A program made the translations under genes and the position numbers. From the NCBI RefSeq assembly GCF_901875575.1, contig NZ_CABFMF010000055.1:15773-79772 (forward strand): DNA of 64,000 bases, in the 5' to 3' direction. The notes under the pieces are model-generated. The model worked only from the letters and a program-made list of their open reading frames with translations, made no database searches and was not told the DNA's origin. This DNA comes from an uncultured Streptococcus sp. (GTDB lineage Bacteria > Bacillota > Bacilli > Lactobacillales > Streptococcaceae). Below, one piece after another: positions 7,962-15,558 of this stretch. Numbering within the stretch: the first letter of the stretch is position 1; each line of letters begins with the position of its first letter.

Positions 7962-8891
7962 TCAATACTCCTGTTTTACAGCCTTGCATCCTTGAACGCT
8001 TCCACGACGCCGCATCTCTGTTTCAATCGCATTTAGAACCTCCCATTTATTGAGGCTCCACATAGGCCCAATCAGCATATCTCTCGGTGCGTCCCCAGTG
8101 ATTCGATGAATAACAATATGCTTGGGAATAATTTCCAATTGGTCACAGATGACCTTAACATACTCTTCTTGACTCATGAGTTGCAGGCGCCCTTCATGAT
8201 AATCTCTTTGCATACGCGTATTGGTCATAAGATGAAGCAAGTGCAGCTTGATTCCTTGAATATCGTTATCCCTGACACAGCGACGGACATTTTCAAGCAT
8301 CATCTCATGGGTTTCACCAGGCAAGCCATTGATTAAATGAGAAACAATCTCAATCTTGGGATACTTCCTCAAACGCTTGACCGTTTCCACGTACAATTCA
8401 TAAGTGTGAGCACGGTTTATCAAATCAGAAGTTGCTTCATAGGTTGTCTGCAAACCCAATTCAACCGTCACATGCATGCGTTCTGATAATTCAGCCAAGT
8501 ATACAATGGTTTCGTCTGGTAAACAGTCTGGGCGCGTTCCGATATTGATTCCTACTACACCTGGCTCGTTGATAGCCTGTTCATAGCGCTCCCGAATGAC
8601 TTCCACCTTTTCATGGGTGTTGGTGAAATTTTGAAAATAAACCAGATACTTTTGAACATCTGGCCATTTTCTGTGCATAAAGTCGATTTCTTTATAAAAT
8701 TGCTCACGGATAGGCGCATCCGGTGCTACGATAGCATCTCCAGAACCTGAAACCGTACAAAAAGTACAACCCCCATGAGCTACAGTTCCATCACGATTGG
8801 GACAATCAAACCCTGCATCAATTGGGACTTTAAAGGTCTTTTCTCCAAAAAGTTTTCGATAATAATCATTCAAGGTATTATAAGATTTCAT
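7962..8891 (-). CDS. mnmL: Radical SAM protein, YtqA/TIGR01212 family
   Basis: A 309-residue protein starting MKSYNTLNDYYRKLFGEKTF. The iron-sulfur cysteines are C30, C42 and C45 (DCPNRDGTVAHGGCTFC), followed by a TIM-barrel-like body (GINIGTRPDCLPD, HLINGLPGETHEMM). The Bacillus homologue YtqA (MnmL) takes part in turning cmnm5s2U34 into nm5s2U34, the substrate of MnmM encoded next door. The start at 8891 is supported by a promoter whose predicted transcription start falls on this ATG. The upstream ATG at 8900 overlaps the -10 element. Confidence 0.82.
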   Translation of the reverse strand: MKSYNTLNDYYRKLFGEKTFKVPIDAGFDCPNRDGTVAHGGCTFCTVSGSGDAIVAPDAPIREQFYKEIDFMHRKWPDVQKYLVYFQNFTNTHEKVEVIRERYEQAINEPGVVGINIGTRPDCLPDETIVYLAELSERMHVTVELGLQTTYEATSDLINRAHTYELYVETVKRLRKYPKIEIVSHLINGLPGETHEMMLENVRRCVRDNDIQGIKLHLLHLMTNTRMQRDYHEGRLQLMSQEEYVKVICDQLEIIPKHIVIHRITGDAPRDMLIGPMWSLNKWEVLNAIETEMRRRGSVQGCKAVKQEY

Positions 8892-8898
8892 AACCTTC

Positions 8899-8927
8899 AT
8901 TATAACAAAAAACACTGACAATCTCAA
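8899..8927 (-). promoter_or_regulatory. Promoter of mnmL, apparently giving a leaderless transcript
   Basis: On the minus strand, TTGAGA (8927-8922), a 17-nt spacer and extended -10 TGTTATAAT (TATAAT at 8904-8899). The mnmL ATG begins 8 nt after the -10, where transcription should start, leaving no room for a ribosome site. Confidence 0.65.
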
Positions 8928-8985
8928 AAGCCCGACTTTCCTCTAAATTCCTCTCTTTCTCATTTCCATTAGAGATTTTTTATGA

Positions 8986-8991
8986 TACAAT
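8986..8991 (+). promoter_or_regulatory. Extended -10 of the DUF3397 gene, apparently leaderless
   Basis: TGATACAAT with TACAAT at 8986-8991; a weak -35, TTTCCA, lies 17 nt upstream (8963-8968). The ATG at 8998 starts 7 nt after the -10. No Shine-Dalgarno sequence is visible. Confidence 0.6.
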
Positions 8992-8997
8992 ATGGAT

Positions 8998-9348
8998 ATG
9001 ATTTTAATGAAAATAGCATCTATTTTATTATTAGTATTGACTTTAATAGTCTCTATTATCCTAACCAAACTTTTTAAATTAAAAAAACTAGGTTTCAATT
9101 TTGCAGACTTGGCTTTTCCTATTTTAGTATTTGAGTACTATCTCATCACAGCCAAAACCTTTACACATAACTTTTTACCAAGACTAGGTCTTGCTCTTTC
9201 TCTCCTAGCTATTATTCTGGTATTTTTCTTTCTTACAAAAAAAAGAAGCTTTTACTATCCTAAATTCATCAAGTTCTTTTGGAGAGCAGGATTTTTATTA
9301 ACCTTTGTCATGTATATAGAAATGGTTCTTGAATTATTTACACAGTAA
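8998..9348 (+). CDS. DUF3397-like membrane protein
   Basis: A 116-residue protein with four predicted helices (about residues 4-24, 33-52, 63-80, 92-112), matching the size and pattern of the streptococcal DUF3397 family. Function is unknown. Possible starts are 8992, 8998 and 9007. I favour 8998 because it coincides with the predicted transcription start. It is transcribed divergently from mnmL. Confidence 0.72.
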   Translation: MILMKIASILLLVLTLIVSIILTKLFKLKKLGFNFADLAFPILVFEYYLITAKTFTHNFLPRLGLALSLLAIILVFFFLTKKRSFYYPKFIKFFWRAGFLLTFVMYIEMVLELFTQ

Positions 9349-9353
9349 ATTTT

Positions 9354-9396
9354 AAAAAGGATTTAAACCTAAATAAGAAGGTCTAAATCCTTTTTT
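9354..9396 (+). terminator. Terminator after the DUF3397 gene
   Basis: Arms AAAAAGGATTTA and TAAATCCTTTTTT with an inner ACCT/AGGT pairing, ending in a T run. Confidence 0.82.
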
Positions 9397-9512
9397 CTAT
9401 ACTGACAAAATTATCTATCTCATTTGAACTTTTTTAACCTATCTCCTTTTTAGCTTAATCTGCTCAACTATGCTATACTTAATTTAGAATATTCTTTGAG
9501 ATTGGAGCTAAT

Positions 9513-10142
9513 ATGAAAATCCACAAAACTGTAAATCCTGTTGCTTATGAAAATACCTATTATTTAGAAGGAGACCAACATATCATTTTGGTAGATCCTG
9601 GTAGTGACTGGGGAATCATTCGTCAAACAATCGAGAACATCAACAAACCTATCTGTGCCATTCTCTTGACCCACGCCCATTATGACCATATCATGAGCCT
9701 GGACTTGGTTCGCGAGACTTTTGGTAATCCTCCTGTCTATATTGCAGAGAGCGAAGCTAACTGGCTCTATACTCCTGTCGATAATCTATCTGGGCTTCCT
9801 CGCCACGATGATATGGCAGATGTGGTCGCAAAACCTGCAGAACACACTTTTATCTTTCATGAGGAATATCAACTGGAAGAATTTCGTTTCACTGTCTTGC
9901 CAACACCAGGTCACTCTATCGGCGGCGTTTCTATCGTCTTTCCTGATACTCACCTAGTCTTGACAGGAGATGCCCTATTCCGTGAAACAATCGGACGGAC
10001 CGACCTTCCGACTGGTAGCATGGAGCAACTCCTCCATAGTATCAAAACCCAACTCTTCACCCTACCAAACTATGATGTCTATCCAGGGCATGGTCCTGCT
10101 ACTACTATTGCTCACGAAAAGACCTTCAATCCTTTTTTCTAG
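9513..10142 (+). CDS. MBL-fold metallo-hydrolase (glyoxalase II-like)
   Basis: A 209-residue protein with the metal-binding motif THAHYDH near residue 53, a second histidine in PTPGHSIGGV near 135, LTGDALF with the bridging Asp, and VYPGHGPATT near the end. These are the five ligand regions of the metallo-beta-lactamase fold. The form is that of small YcbL-like hydrolases, which cleave hydroxyacyl-glutathione-type or similar thioesters; the physiological substrate here is not known. It appears monocistronic with a terminator just downstream. Confidence 0.85.
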   Translation: MKIHKTVNPVAYENTYYLEGDQHIILVDPGSDWGIIRQTIENINKPICAILLTHAHYDHIMSLDLVRETFGNPPVYIAESEANWLYTPVDNLSGLPRHDDMADVVAKPAEHTFIFHEEYQLEEFRFTVLPTPGHSIGGVSIVFPDTHLVLTGDALFRETIGRTDLPTGSMEQLLHSIKTQLFTLPNYDVYPGHGPATTIAHEKTFNPFF

Positions 10143-10200
10143 CAAGATGATGATGTATATCGCAATTTAAAGTAAAATATCTAATAAATCTTTCCATTAT

Positions 10201-10246
10201 AAAAGGCATCCAATCAAGTTTCTCACACCTGATTGGATGCCTTTTT
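10201..10246. terminator. Bidirectional terminator between the hydrolase and pepO
   Basis: Perfect arms AAAAGGCATCCAATCA and TGATTGGATGCCTTTT with a 13-nt loop and T-rich flanks. It serves two convergent genes. Confidence 0.88.
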
Positions 10247-10267
10247 CTAATTACTTGCCTCTTTGCA

Positions 10268-12160
10268 TTACCAAATAATCACGCGCTCTTCTGGTGAACG
10301 CCACATACCGTCACCTTCTTTGACATCATAGGTTGTAAAGAAATCATCGAAGTTTGGTACTTGCACATTGACACGGAGTTTAGCTGGCGCGTGCACATCA
10401 ACGCTAGCTAAAAGTTTCATAAATTCTGGGCGACCTTTCATGCGCCAAATACGGCCAAAGTTATGGAAAAATTCTTCTGCTGAGAAGTCTGGCTCTCTCT
10501 TGGCTGCTTCAAGTGCTGCAGCGATTCCTCCCAAGTCAGCCACATTTTCTGATACAGTTAATTTACCGTTGATGGTTGCTCCATAAGAATCCTGTCCATC
10601 AAACTGGTCAATAACTTTTTGTGTTTTCTCCTTGAAGGCAGCATAGTCACTCTCTGTCCACCAATCCTTGAGGCTACCATTTTCATCAAAGGAAGCTCCG
10701 TTGGTATCAAAGGCGTGGGAAATTTCATGGGCAATAACTGCCCCAATACCACCGTAGTTAGCAGATGATGACTGATGCAAGTCATAGAAAGGAGCCTGTA
10801 AAATGGCCGCTGGGAAGACAATCAAATTCTTCTGTGGATTGTAGTAGGCGTTAACCATATGAGCAGGCATGCCCCATTCCTTGTAGTCTACAGGCTGGTT
10901 CCACTTGCTCCAACTGTGCTTGATTTCCACACGCGCAAAGGCTAGAGCATTGTCAAAAAGGCTAGCATTTTCATCCACTACCTTGTCCTTATAACGAGCT
11001 GGTAATTCTTCTGGGTAACCAATATAAGGCTTGATGACATTAAGTTTAACAATAGCCTTTTCACGAGTTTCTGGAGTTAGCCAGTCATTTTTAGCCAAGC
11101 GTTCCTTATAGACATCAATCATAGTTGCCACTTTTTTCTCCACATCTGCTTTAGCTTCTGGAGAGAATTTTTCATGGGCATACCAGAGACCCAAGGCTTG
11201 TTTGAATGGGCCTTGTGCTAGCTGGTAGGCTGCCTTGACCTTGTCTTTGGCCTCTGGAACACCTGAAAGCGTACGGCTATAGGCACCTGACAAGACACGG
11301 ATTTCTTCTGTTAAATAGCTGGTTGAGAGATTAACAACACTTAAAATTAAGGTTGCCTTGAGGAGAGGCCATGCCTCTTCACTATAGAATTGGTCTGCTG
11401 CTTGCCAGAAACGTTCCTCGTCTACGATAACCTTATCTGGTACTTGTCCAAGAACGACTTGGAAGAAGTCATCCAAAGGTAGGGCAGGCGCAAATTTCTT
11501 GAAATCTTCGTAAGAATACGGATGGTAGAGTTTAGCATATTCTGAACTTTCTTCATTAGAAAGCACCACTGCCGCAACTCGGCGGTCTAGTTCTAATCTC
11601 TTCTCTAACAAGTCTTCAATTTCTGCATCAGAGAAATCATAAGCCTTGAGAAGATTTGCACTGGTTTCTTTCCAAAGAGCCAAGAGCTCTTCGCGCTGAG
11701 GATGGTCTTCAGCATAGTAGGTTGTATCTGGCAGGATCGTGCTTGGAGCGCTGGCCCATAGAACATTGATTCTGGCATCTATAAAGTCTGGTGATACACC
11801 AAAAGGAAGAAAGTTTGGTTTTCCTGCAAGTTCAAACTCTGCTAGTTTAGCTGTAAAATCCTCAAAAGTCTCCAATTCTTGGAATTCTTTAAGAAGAGAT
11901 AAAACAGGTGTGATACCGTCAGCTTCTCTCTTGTCAAAATCACGAACTAGGCGGTGGTATTTGACAAAATTTGCCAAGATAGCATCCTCTGGAACATCTT
12001 GACCTGCCAACCACTTATCTGTAGTCGTAAGCATCAGTTCTTCAATTTCCTCATCTAGATCGATAAAACCACCTGTTTGAGACTTATCTGCAGGAATTTC
12101 AGCAGTCTTCTGCCATTCTCCATTAATCGCATCATAAAAATCATCTTGATAACGTGTCAT
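10268..12160 (-). CDS. pepO: Endopeptidase O, M13 family zinc metallopeptidase
   Basis: A 630-residue neprilysin-type peptidase starting MTRYQDDFYDAINGEWQ. The zinc motif HEISHAFD is near residue 475 and the downstream ligand motif ENVADLGG about 60 residues later. The NAYYNPQKNLIVFPAAILQ substrate-binding region precedes them. It has no signal peptide, yet pneumococcal PepO is known to reach the surface and bind plasminogen, fibronectin and C1q. Tandem ATGs occur at 12163 and 12160; the second gives the family length. It is divergent from psaBCA across a 180-nt region. Confidence 0.95.
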   Translation of the reverse strand: MTRYQDDFYDAINGEWQKTAEIPADKSQTGGFIDLDEEIEELMLTTTDKWLAGQDVPEDAILANFVKYHRLVRDFDKREADGITPVLSLLKEFQELETFEDFTAKLAEFELAGKPNFLPFGVSPDFIDARINVLWASAPSTILPDTTYYAEDHPQREELLALWKETSANLLKAYDFSDAEIEDLLEKRLELDRRVAAVVLSNEESSEYAKLYHPYSYEDFKKFAPALPLDDFFQVVLGQVPDKVIVDEERFWQAADQFYSEEAWPLLKATLILSVVNLSTSYLTEEIRVLSGAYSRTLSGVPEAKDKVKAAYQLAQGPFKQALGLWYAHEKFSPEAKADVEKKVATMIDVYKERLAKNDWLTPETREKAIVKLNVIKPYIGYPEELPARYKDKVVDENASLFDNALAFARVEIKHSWSKWNQPVDYKEWGMPAHMVNAYYNPQKNLIVFPAAILQAPFYDLHQSSSANYGGIGAVIAHEISHAFDTNGASFDENGSLKDWWTESDYAAFKEKTQKVIDQFDGQDSYGATINGKLTVSENVADLGGIAAALEAAKREPDFSAEEFFHNFGRIWRMKGRPEFMKLLASVDVHAPAKLRVNVQVPNFDDFFTTYDVKEGDGMWRSPEERVIIW

Positions 12161-12278
12161 CATGTTCTCACTTTCATTTTTTCAGTTACTGCTAGCTTAA
12201 CAAAAATTACTTTGGAAAGCAATTAAAATACAAGATTCAAAACTTTAATATTTTACTGTTAATATTTTAATTTTTTAA

Positions 12279-12316
12279 AAAATTAACTTGACTTAATTTT
12301 TTTTTTAATGTATATT
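12279..12316 (+). promoter_or_regulatory. psaBCA promoter with PsaR/SloR-type operator
   Basis: A 22-bp imperfect palindrome at 12279-12300 (half-sites AAAATTAA and TTAATTTT around CTTGAC) matches the recognition element of the DtxR-family manganese repressors SloR and PsaR. The -35 TTGACT (12288-12293) lies inside it, and TATATT (12311-12316) follows after 17 nt. Repressor and polymerase would compete for the same bases when Mn2+ is plentiful. Confidence 0.85.
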
Positions 12317-12340
12317 AAGAGTCAGGAGGAATACAAGTTT

Positions 12341-13063
12341 ATGATACGTATCGAAAACCTCAGTGTCTCCTACAAAGAAACGTTGGCACTTAAGGATATT
12401 TCACTAGTGCTCCAAGGACCAACAATTACCGGAATCATTGGTCCAAACGGTGCTGGAAAATCAACACTACTGAAAGGGATGTTGAACATTATCCCCCATC
12501 AAGGTCAGGCATTTCTCGATGACAAGGAAGTTAAAAAATCCTTACATCGAATTGCCTATGTCGAACAAAAAATCAATATCGACTATAACTTTCCCATCAA
12601 GGTCAAGGAATGTGTCTCACTAGGACTATTTCCCTCTATTCCTCTCTTTCGCAGTTTAAATGCTAAACATTGGAAAAAAGTAGAGGAAGCCCTTGAAATC
12701 GTCGGCCTAGCTGACTACGCTGAACGTCAAATCAGTCAACTGTCTGGAGGTCAATTCCAGCGGGTCTTGATTGCCAGATGTTTGGTGCAGGAAGCCGATT
12801 ATATCCTCTTGGATGAACCCTTTGTTGGGATTGACTCTGTCAGTGAGGAAATCATCATGAATACGCTGAGAGATTTGAAAAAAGCTGGTAAGACGGTTCT
12901 CATCGTTCACCACGACCTCAGCAAGGTTTCCCACTACTTCGATCAAGTCTTACTTGTCAATCGAGAAGTGATTGCCTTTGGTCCAACCAAAGAAACCTTT
13001 ACCGAAGCCAATCTCAAAGAAGCTTACGGTAATCGACTTTTTTTCAATGGAGGTGACCTATGA
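12341..13063 (+). CDS. psaB: Manganese ABC transporter, ATP-binding protein
   Basis: A 240-residue ABC ATPase starting MIRIENLSVSYKETLALK. Walker A is GPNGAGKST, the signature LSGGQFQRV, Walker B YILLDEPF and the switch histidine in LIVHHDLSK. It powers PsaC-mediated import of Mn2+ captured by PsaA. An upstream ATG at 12308 lies before the predicted transcription start and is unlikely. AGGAGGA precedes the chosen start at slightly long spacing. Its stop overlaps psaC by 4 nt. Confidence 0.95.
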   Translation: MIRIENLSVSYKETLALKDISLVLQGPTITGIIGPNGAGKSTLLKGMLNIIPHQGQAFLDDKEVKKSLHRIAYVEQKINIDYNFPIKVKECVSLGLFPSIPLFRSLNAKHWKKVEEALEIVGLADYAERQISQLSGGQFQRVLIARCLVQEADYILLDEPFVGIDSVSEEIIMNTLRDLKKAGKTVLIVHHDLSKVSHYFDQVLLVNREVIAFGPTKETFTEANLKEAYGNRLFFNGGDL

Positions 13064-13908
13064 TTGCAGAATTTATCGATGGATTGCAAAAATTCCATTT
13101 CCTACAAAATGCCTTGATAACAGCTATTGTCGTCGGGGTCGTAGCTGGAGCTGTAGGATGTTTCATCATTCTACGCGGGATGTCACTCATGGGAGATGCC
13201 ATTTCACATGCTGTCTTACCAGGTGTAGCCCTCTCCTTTATCTTGGGAGTTGACTTCTTTATCGGAGCCATTGTCTTTGGATTACTAGCTGCCATCATTA
13301 TTACCTACATCAAGGGGAACTCGATTATCAAAAGCGATACCGCCATCGGCATTACCTTTTCTTCTTTCTTAGCCCTCGGTATCATCTTGATTAGTGTCGC
13401 TAAAAGTTCAACTGACCTTTTCCATATCCTTTTTGGTAATATCCTTGCCGTCCAAGATACGGATATGTTTATTACTATGGGTGTGGGGGCAGCCATTCTC
13501 TTGTTAATCTGGATTTTCTTCAAGCAACTCTTGATTACTTCCTTTGATGAACTCTTGGCCAAAGCCATGGGAATGCCTGTCAATTTCTATCACTACCTTC
13601 TCATGGTACTCCTGACTCTCGTGTCTGTGACAGCCATGCAAAGTGTCGGAACTATCCTGATTGTAGCCATGCTGATTACCCCAGCCGCAACTGCTTATCT
13701 GTATGCTAATAGCCTGAAAAGTATGATTTTCCTTTCCTCAACCTTTGGAGCTACAGCTTCAGTTTTGGGACTCTTTATCGGCTATAGCTTTAACGTTGCG
13801 GCAGGTTCTAGTATCGTGCTTACAGCTGCTAGTTTCTTTCTCATTAGCTTCTTTATCGCTCCAAAACAACGATATTTGAAACTGAAAAATAAACATTTGT
13901 TAAAATAA
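13060..13908 (+). CDS. psaC: Manganese ABC transporter, permease
   Basis: A 282-residue membrane protein with about eight to nine helices, typical of the ABC-3 metal permease family (RGMSLMGDAISHAVLPGVALSF, IVAMLITPAATAYL). It forms the Mn2+ channel with PsaB. The ATGA overlap with psaB indicates translational coupling. Confidence 0.95.
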   Translation: MIAEFIDGLQKFHFLQNALITAIVVGVVAGAVGCFIILRGMSLMGDAISHAVLPGVALSFILGVDFFIGAIVFGLLAAIIITYIKGNSIIKSDTAIGITFSSFLALGIILISVAKSSTDLFHILFGNILAVQDTDMFITMGVGAAILLLIWIFFKQLLITSFDELLAKAMGMPVNFYHYLLMVLLTLVSVTAMQSVGTILIVAMLITPAATAYLYANSLKSMIFLSSTFGATASVLGLFIGYSFNVAAGSSIVLTAASFFLISFFIAPKQRYLKLKNKHLLK

Positions 13909-13939
13909 GGGGAAAAACCCCAATAAATTGGAGGATCTA

Positions 13940-14869
13940 ATGAAAAAATTAGGTACATTGTTAGTTCTCTTTCTTTCTGTCATTGCTCTTGTAGCATGTG
14001 CTAGCGGAAAAAAAGATGCAGCTTCTGGTCAAAAACTAAAAGTTGTTGCTACAAACTCAATCATCGCTGATATTACTAAAAATATTGCTGGTGACAAGAT
14101 TGATCTTCACAGTATCGTTCCTGTTGGTCAAGACCCACACGAATACGAACCACTCCCTGAAGATGTTAAGAAAACTTCTCAAGCTGATTTGATTTTCTAT
14201 AACGGTATCAATCTTGAAACTGGTGGCAATGCTTGGTTTACAAAATTGGTAGAAAATGCCAAAAAAACTGAAAACAAAGACTACTTTGCAGTCAGCGAAG
14301 GCGTTGATGTTATCTACCTTGAAGGTCAAAATGAAAAAGGCAAAGAAGACCCACACGCTTGGCTTAACCTTGAGAACGGTATGATTTTTGCTAAAAACAT
14401 CGCAAAACAATTGAGTGCTAAAGACCCTAGCAACAAGGAATTTTACGAAAAAAATCTCAAAGAATATACTGATAAGTTAGACAAACTTGACAAGGAAGCT
14501 AAAGCTAAATTCGACAATATCCCTGCTGAGAAGAAATTAATCGTAACCAGCGAAGGATGCTTCAAATACTTCTCTAAAGCCTATGGTGTACCAAGTGCTT
14601 ACATCTGGGAAATCAACACTGAAGAAGAAGGAACACCTGATCAAATCAAGACCTTGGTTGAAAAACTTCGCCAAACAAAAACTCCTTCACTCTTTGTAGA
14701 ATCAAGTGTAGATGACCGTCCAATGAAGACTGTCTCACAAGATACAAATATCCCAATCTACGCACAAATCTTTACTGACTCTATCGCAGAACAAGGTAAA
14801 GAAGGCGACAGCTACTACAACATGATGAAATACAACCTTGACAAGATTGCTGAAGGATTGGCAAAATAA
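13940..14869 (+). CDS. psaA: Manganese-binding lipoprotein
   Basis: A 309-residue lipoprotein with lipobox LVAC (Cys20 would be lipidated). Mn2+ ligands known for PsaA are His67 (seen in QDPHEYEPL), His139 (EDPHAWLN), Glu205 (TSEGCFKYF) and Asp280 (FTDSIAE), all visible. It delivers Mn2+ to PsaBC and is needed for resistance to oxidative stress. TTGGAGG precedes the ATG; an earlier in-frame ATG is rejected. The sequence is very like the pneumococcal antigen. Confidence 0.97.
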   Translation: MKKLGTLLVLFLSVIALVACASGKKDAASGQKLKVVATNSIIADITKNIAGDKIDLHSIVPVGQDPHEYEPLPEDVKKTSQADLIFYNGINLETGGNAWFTKLVENAKKTENKDYFAVSEGVDVIYLEGQNEKGKEDPHAWLNLENGMIFAKNIAKQLSAKDPSNKEFYEKNLKEYTDKLDKLDKEAKAKFDNIPAEKKLIVTSEGCFKYFSKAYGVPSAYIWEINTEEEGTPDQIKTLVEKLRQTKTPSLFVESSVDDRPMKTVSQDTNIPIYAQIFTDSIAEQGKEGDSYYNMMKYNLDKIAEGLAK

Positions 14870-14876
14870 TCCTCTG

Positions 14877-14910
14877 AAAAACGTCATTCTCACATGAGCT
14901 GGCGTTTTTT
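14877..14910 (+). terminator. Terminator of psaBCA
   Basis: Arms AAAAACGTCA and TGGCGTTTTTT (one G-T pair) followed by a T run. Some transcripts probably read through into tpx. Confidence 0.72.
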
Positions 14911-14991
14911 CTATGCCCATATTTTCAGTCAAATCATTGGAAAATTCTGACTGTTTCAGCTACAATGGAAGAAAAAAGATTGGAGTATCTT

Positions 14992-15483
14992 ATGGTAACT
15001 TTTCTCGGAAATCCTGTGAGCTTCACAGGTAAACAACTACAAGTCGGCGACAAGGCGCTTGATTTTTCTCTCACTACAACAGATCTTTCTAAAAAATCTC
15101 TGGCTGATTTTGATGGTAAGAAAAAAGTCTTGAGCGTTGTACCTTCTATCGATACAGGTATCTGCTCAACTCAAACGCGTCGCTTTAATGAAGAACTGGC
15201 TGGACTGGACAACACGGTCGTATTGACTGTTTCTATGGACCTACCATTTGCCCAAAAACGTTGGTGTGGTGCTGAGGGAATTGAAAATGCCATCATGCTC
15301 TCAGACTATTTCGACCATTCCTTTGGACGTGATTACGCCCTCTTAATCAATGAGTGGCACCTATTGGCACGCGCGGTCTTTGTCCTTGATACTGACAATA
15401 CTATTCGCTACGTTGAATACGTGGACAATATCAATTCTGAACCCAACTTCGAAGCTGCAATTACAGCTGCTAAAGCCCTATAG
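14992..15483 (+). CDS. tpx: Thiol peroxidase
   Basis: A 163-residue atypical 2-Cys peroxiredoxin. The peroxidatic Cys58 lies in DTGICSTQTRRF and the resolving Cys92 in KRWCGAEG. It reduces H2O2 and alkyl peroxides using thioredoxin. The position next to psaBCA is conserved in this group (it has been called psaD), linking manganese uptake and peroxide defence. The first in-frame ATG is 27 nt upstream; the chosen start gives the family length. Confidence 0.95.
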   Translation: MVTFLGNPVSFTGKQLQVGDKALDFSLTTTDLSKKSLADFDGKKKVLSVVPSIDTGICSTQTRRFNEELAGLDNTVVLTVSMDLPFAQKRWCGAEGIENAIMLSDYFDHSFGRDYALLINEWHLLARAVFVLDTDNTIRYVEYVDNINSEPNFEAAITAAKAL

Positions 15484-15484
15484 A

Positions 15485-15538
15485 AAAAATCCTCTGTCAC
15501 AAAGAGTTCCCTGCTCTTTGAAACGGAGGATTTTTTAT
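15485..15538. terminator. Terminator between tpx and the export system
   Basis: Outer arms AAAAAATCCTC and GAGGATTTTTT, inner arms AAAGAG and CTCTTT. It serves convergent genes. Confidence 0.8.
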
Positions 15539-15558
15539 TAGGATAAAAACAAATTTTC

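Noticed and set aside
10368..12002. ORFs on both strands within pepO
   Set aside because: They overlap a complete, well-identified gene in other frames and lack start signals.
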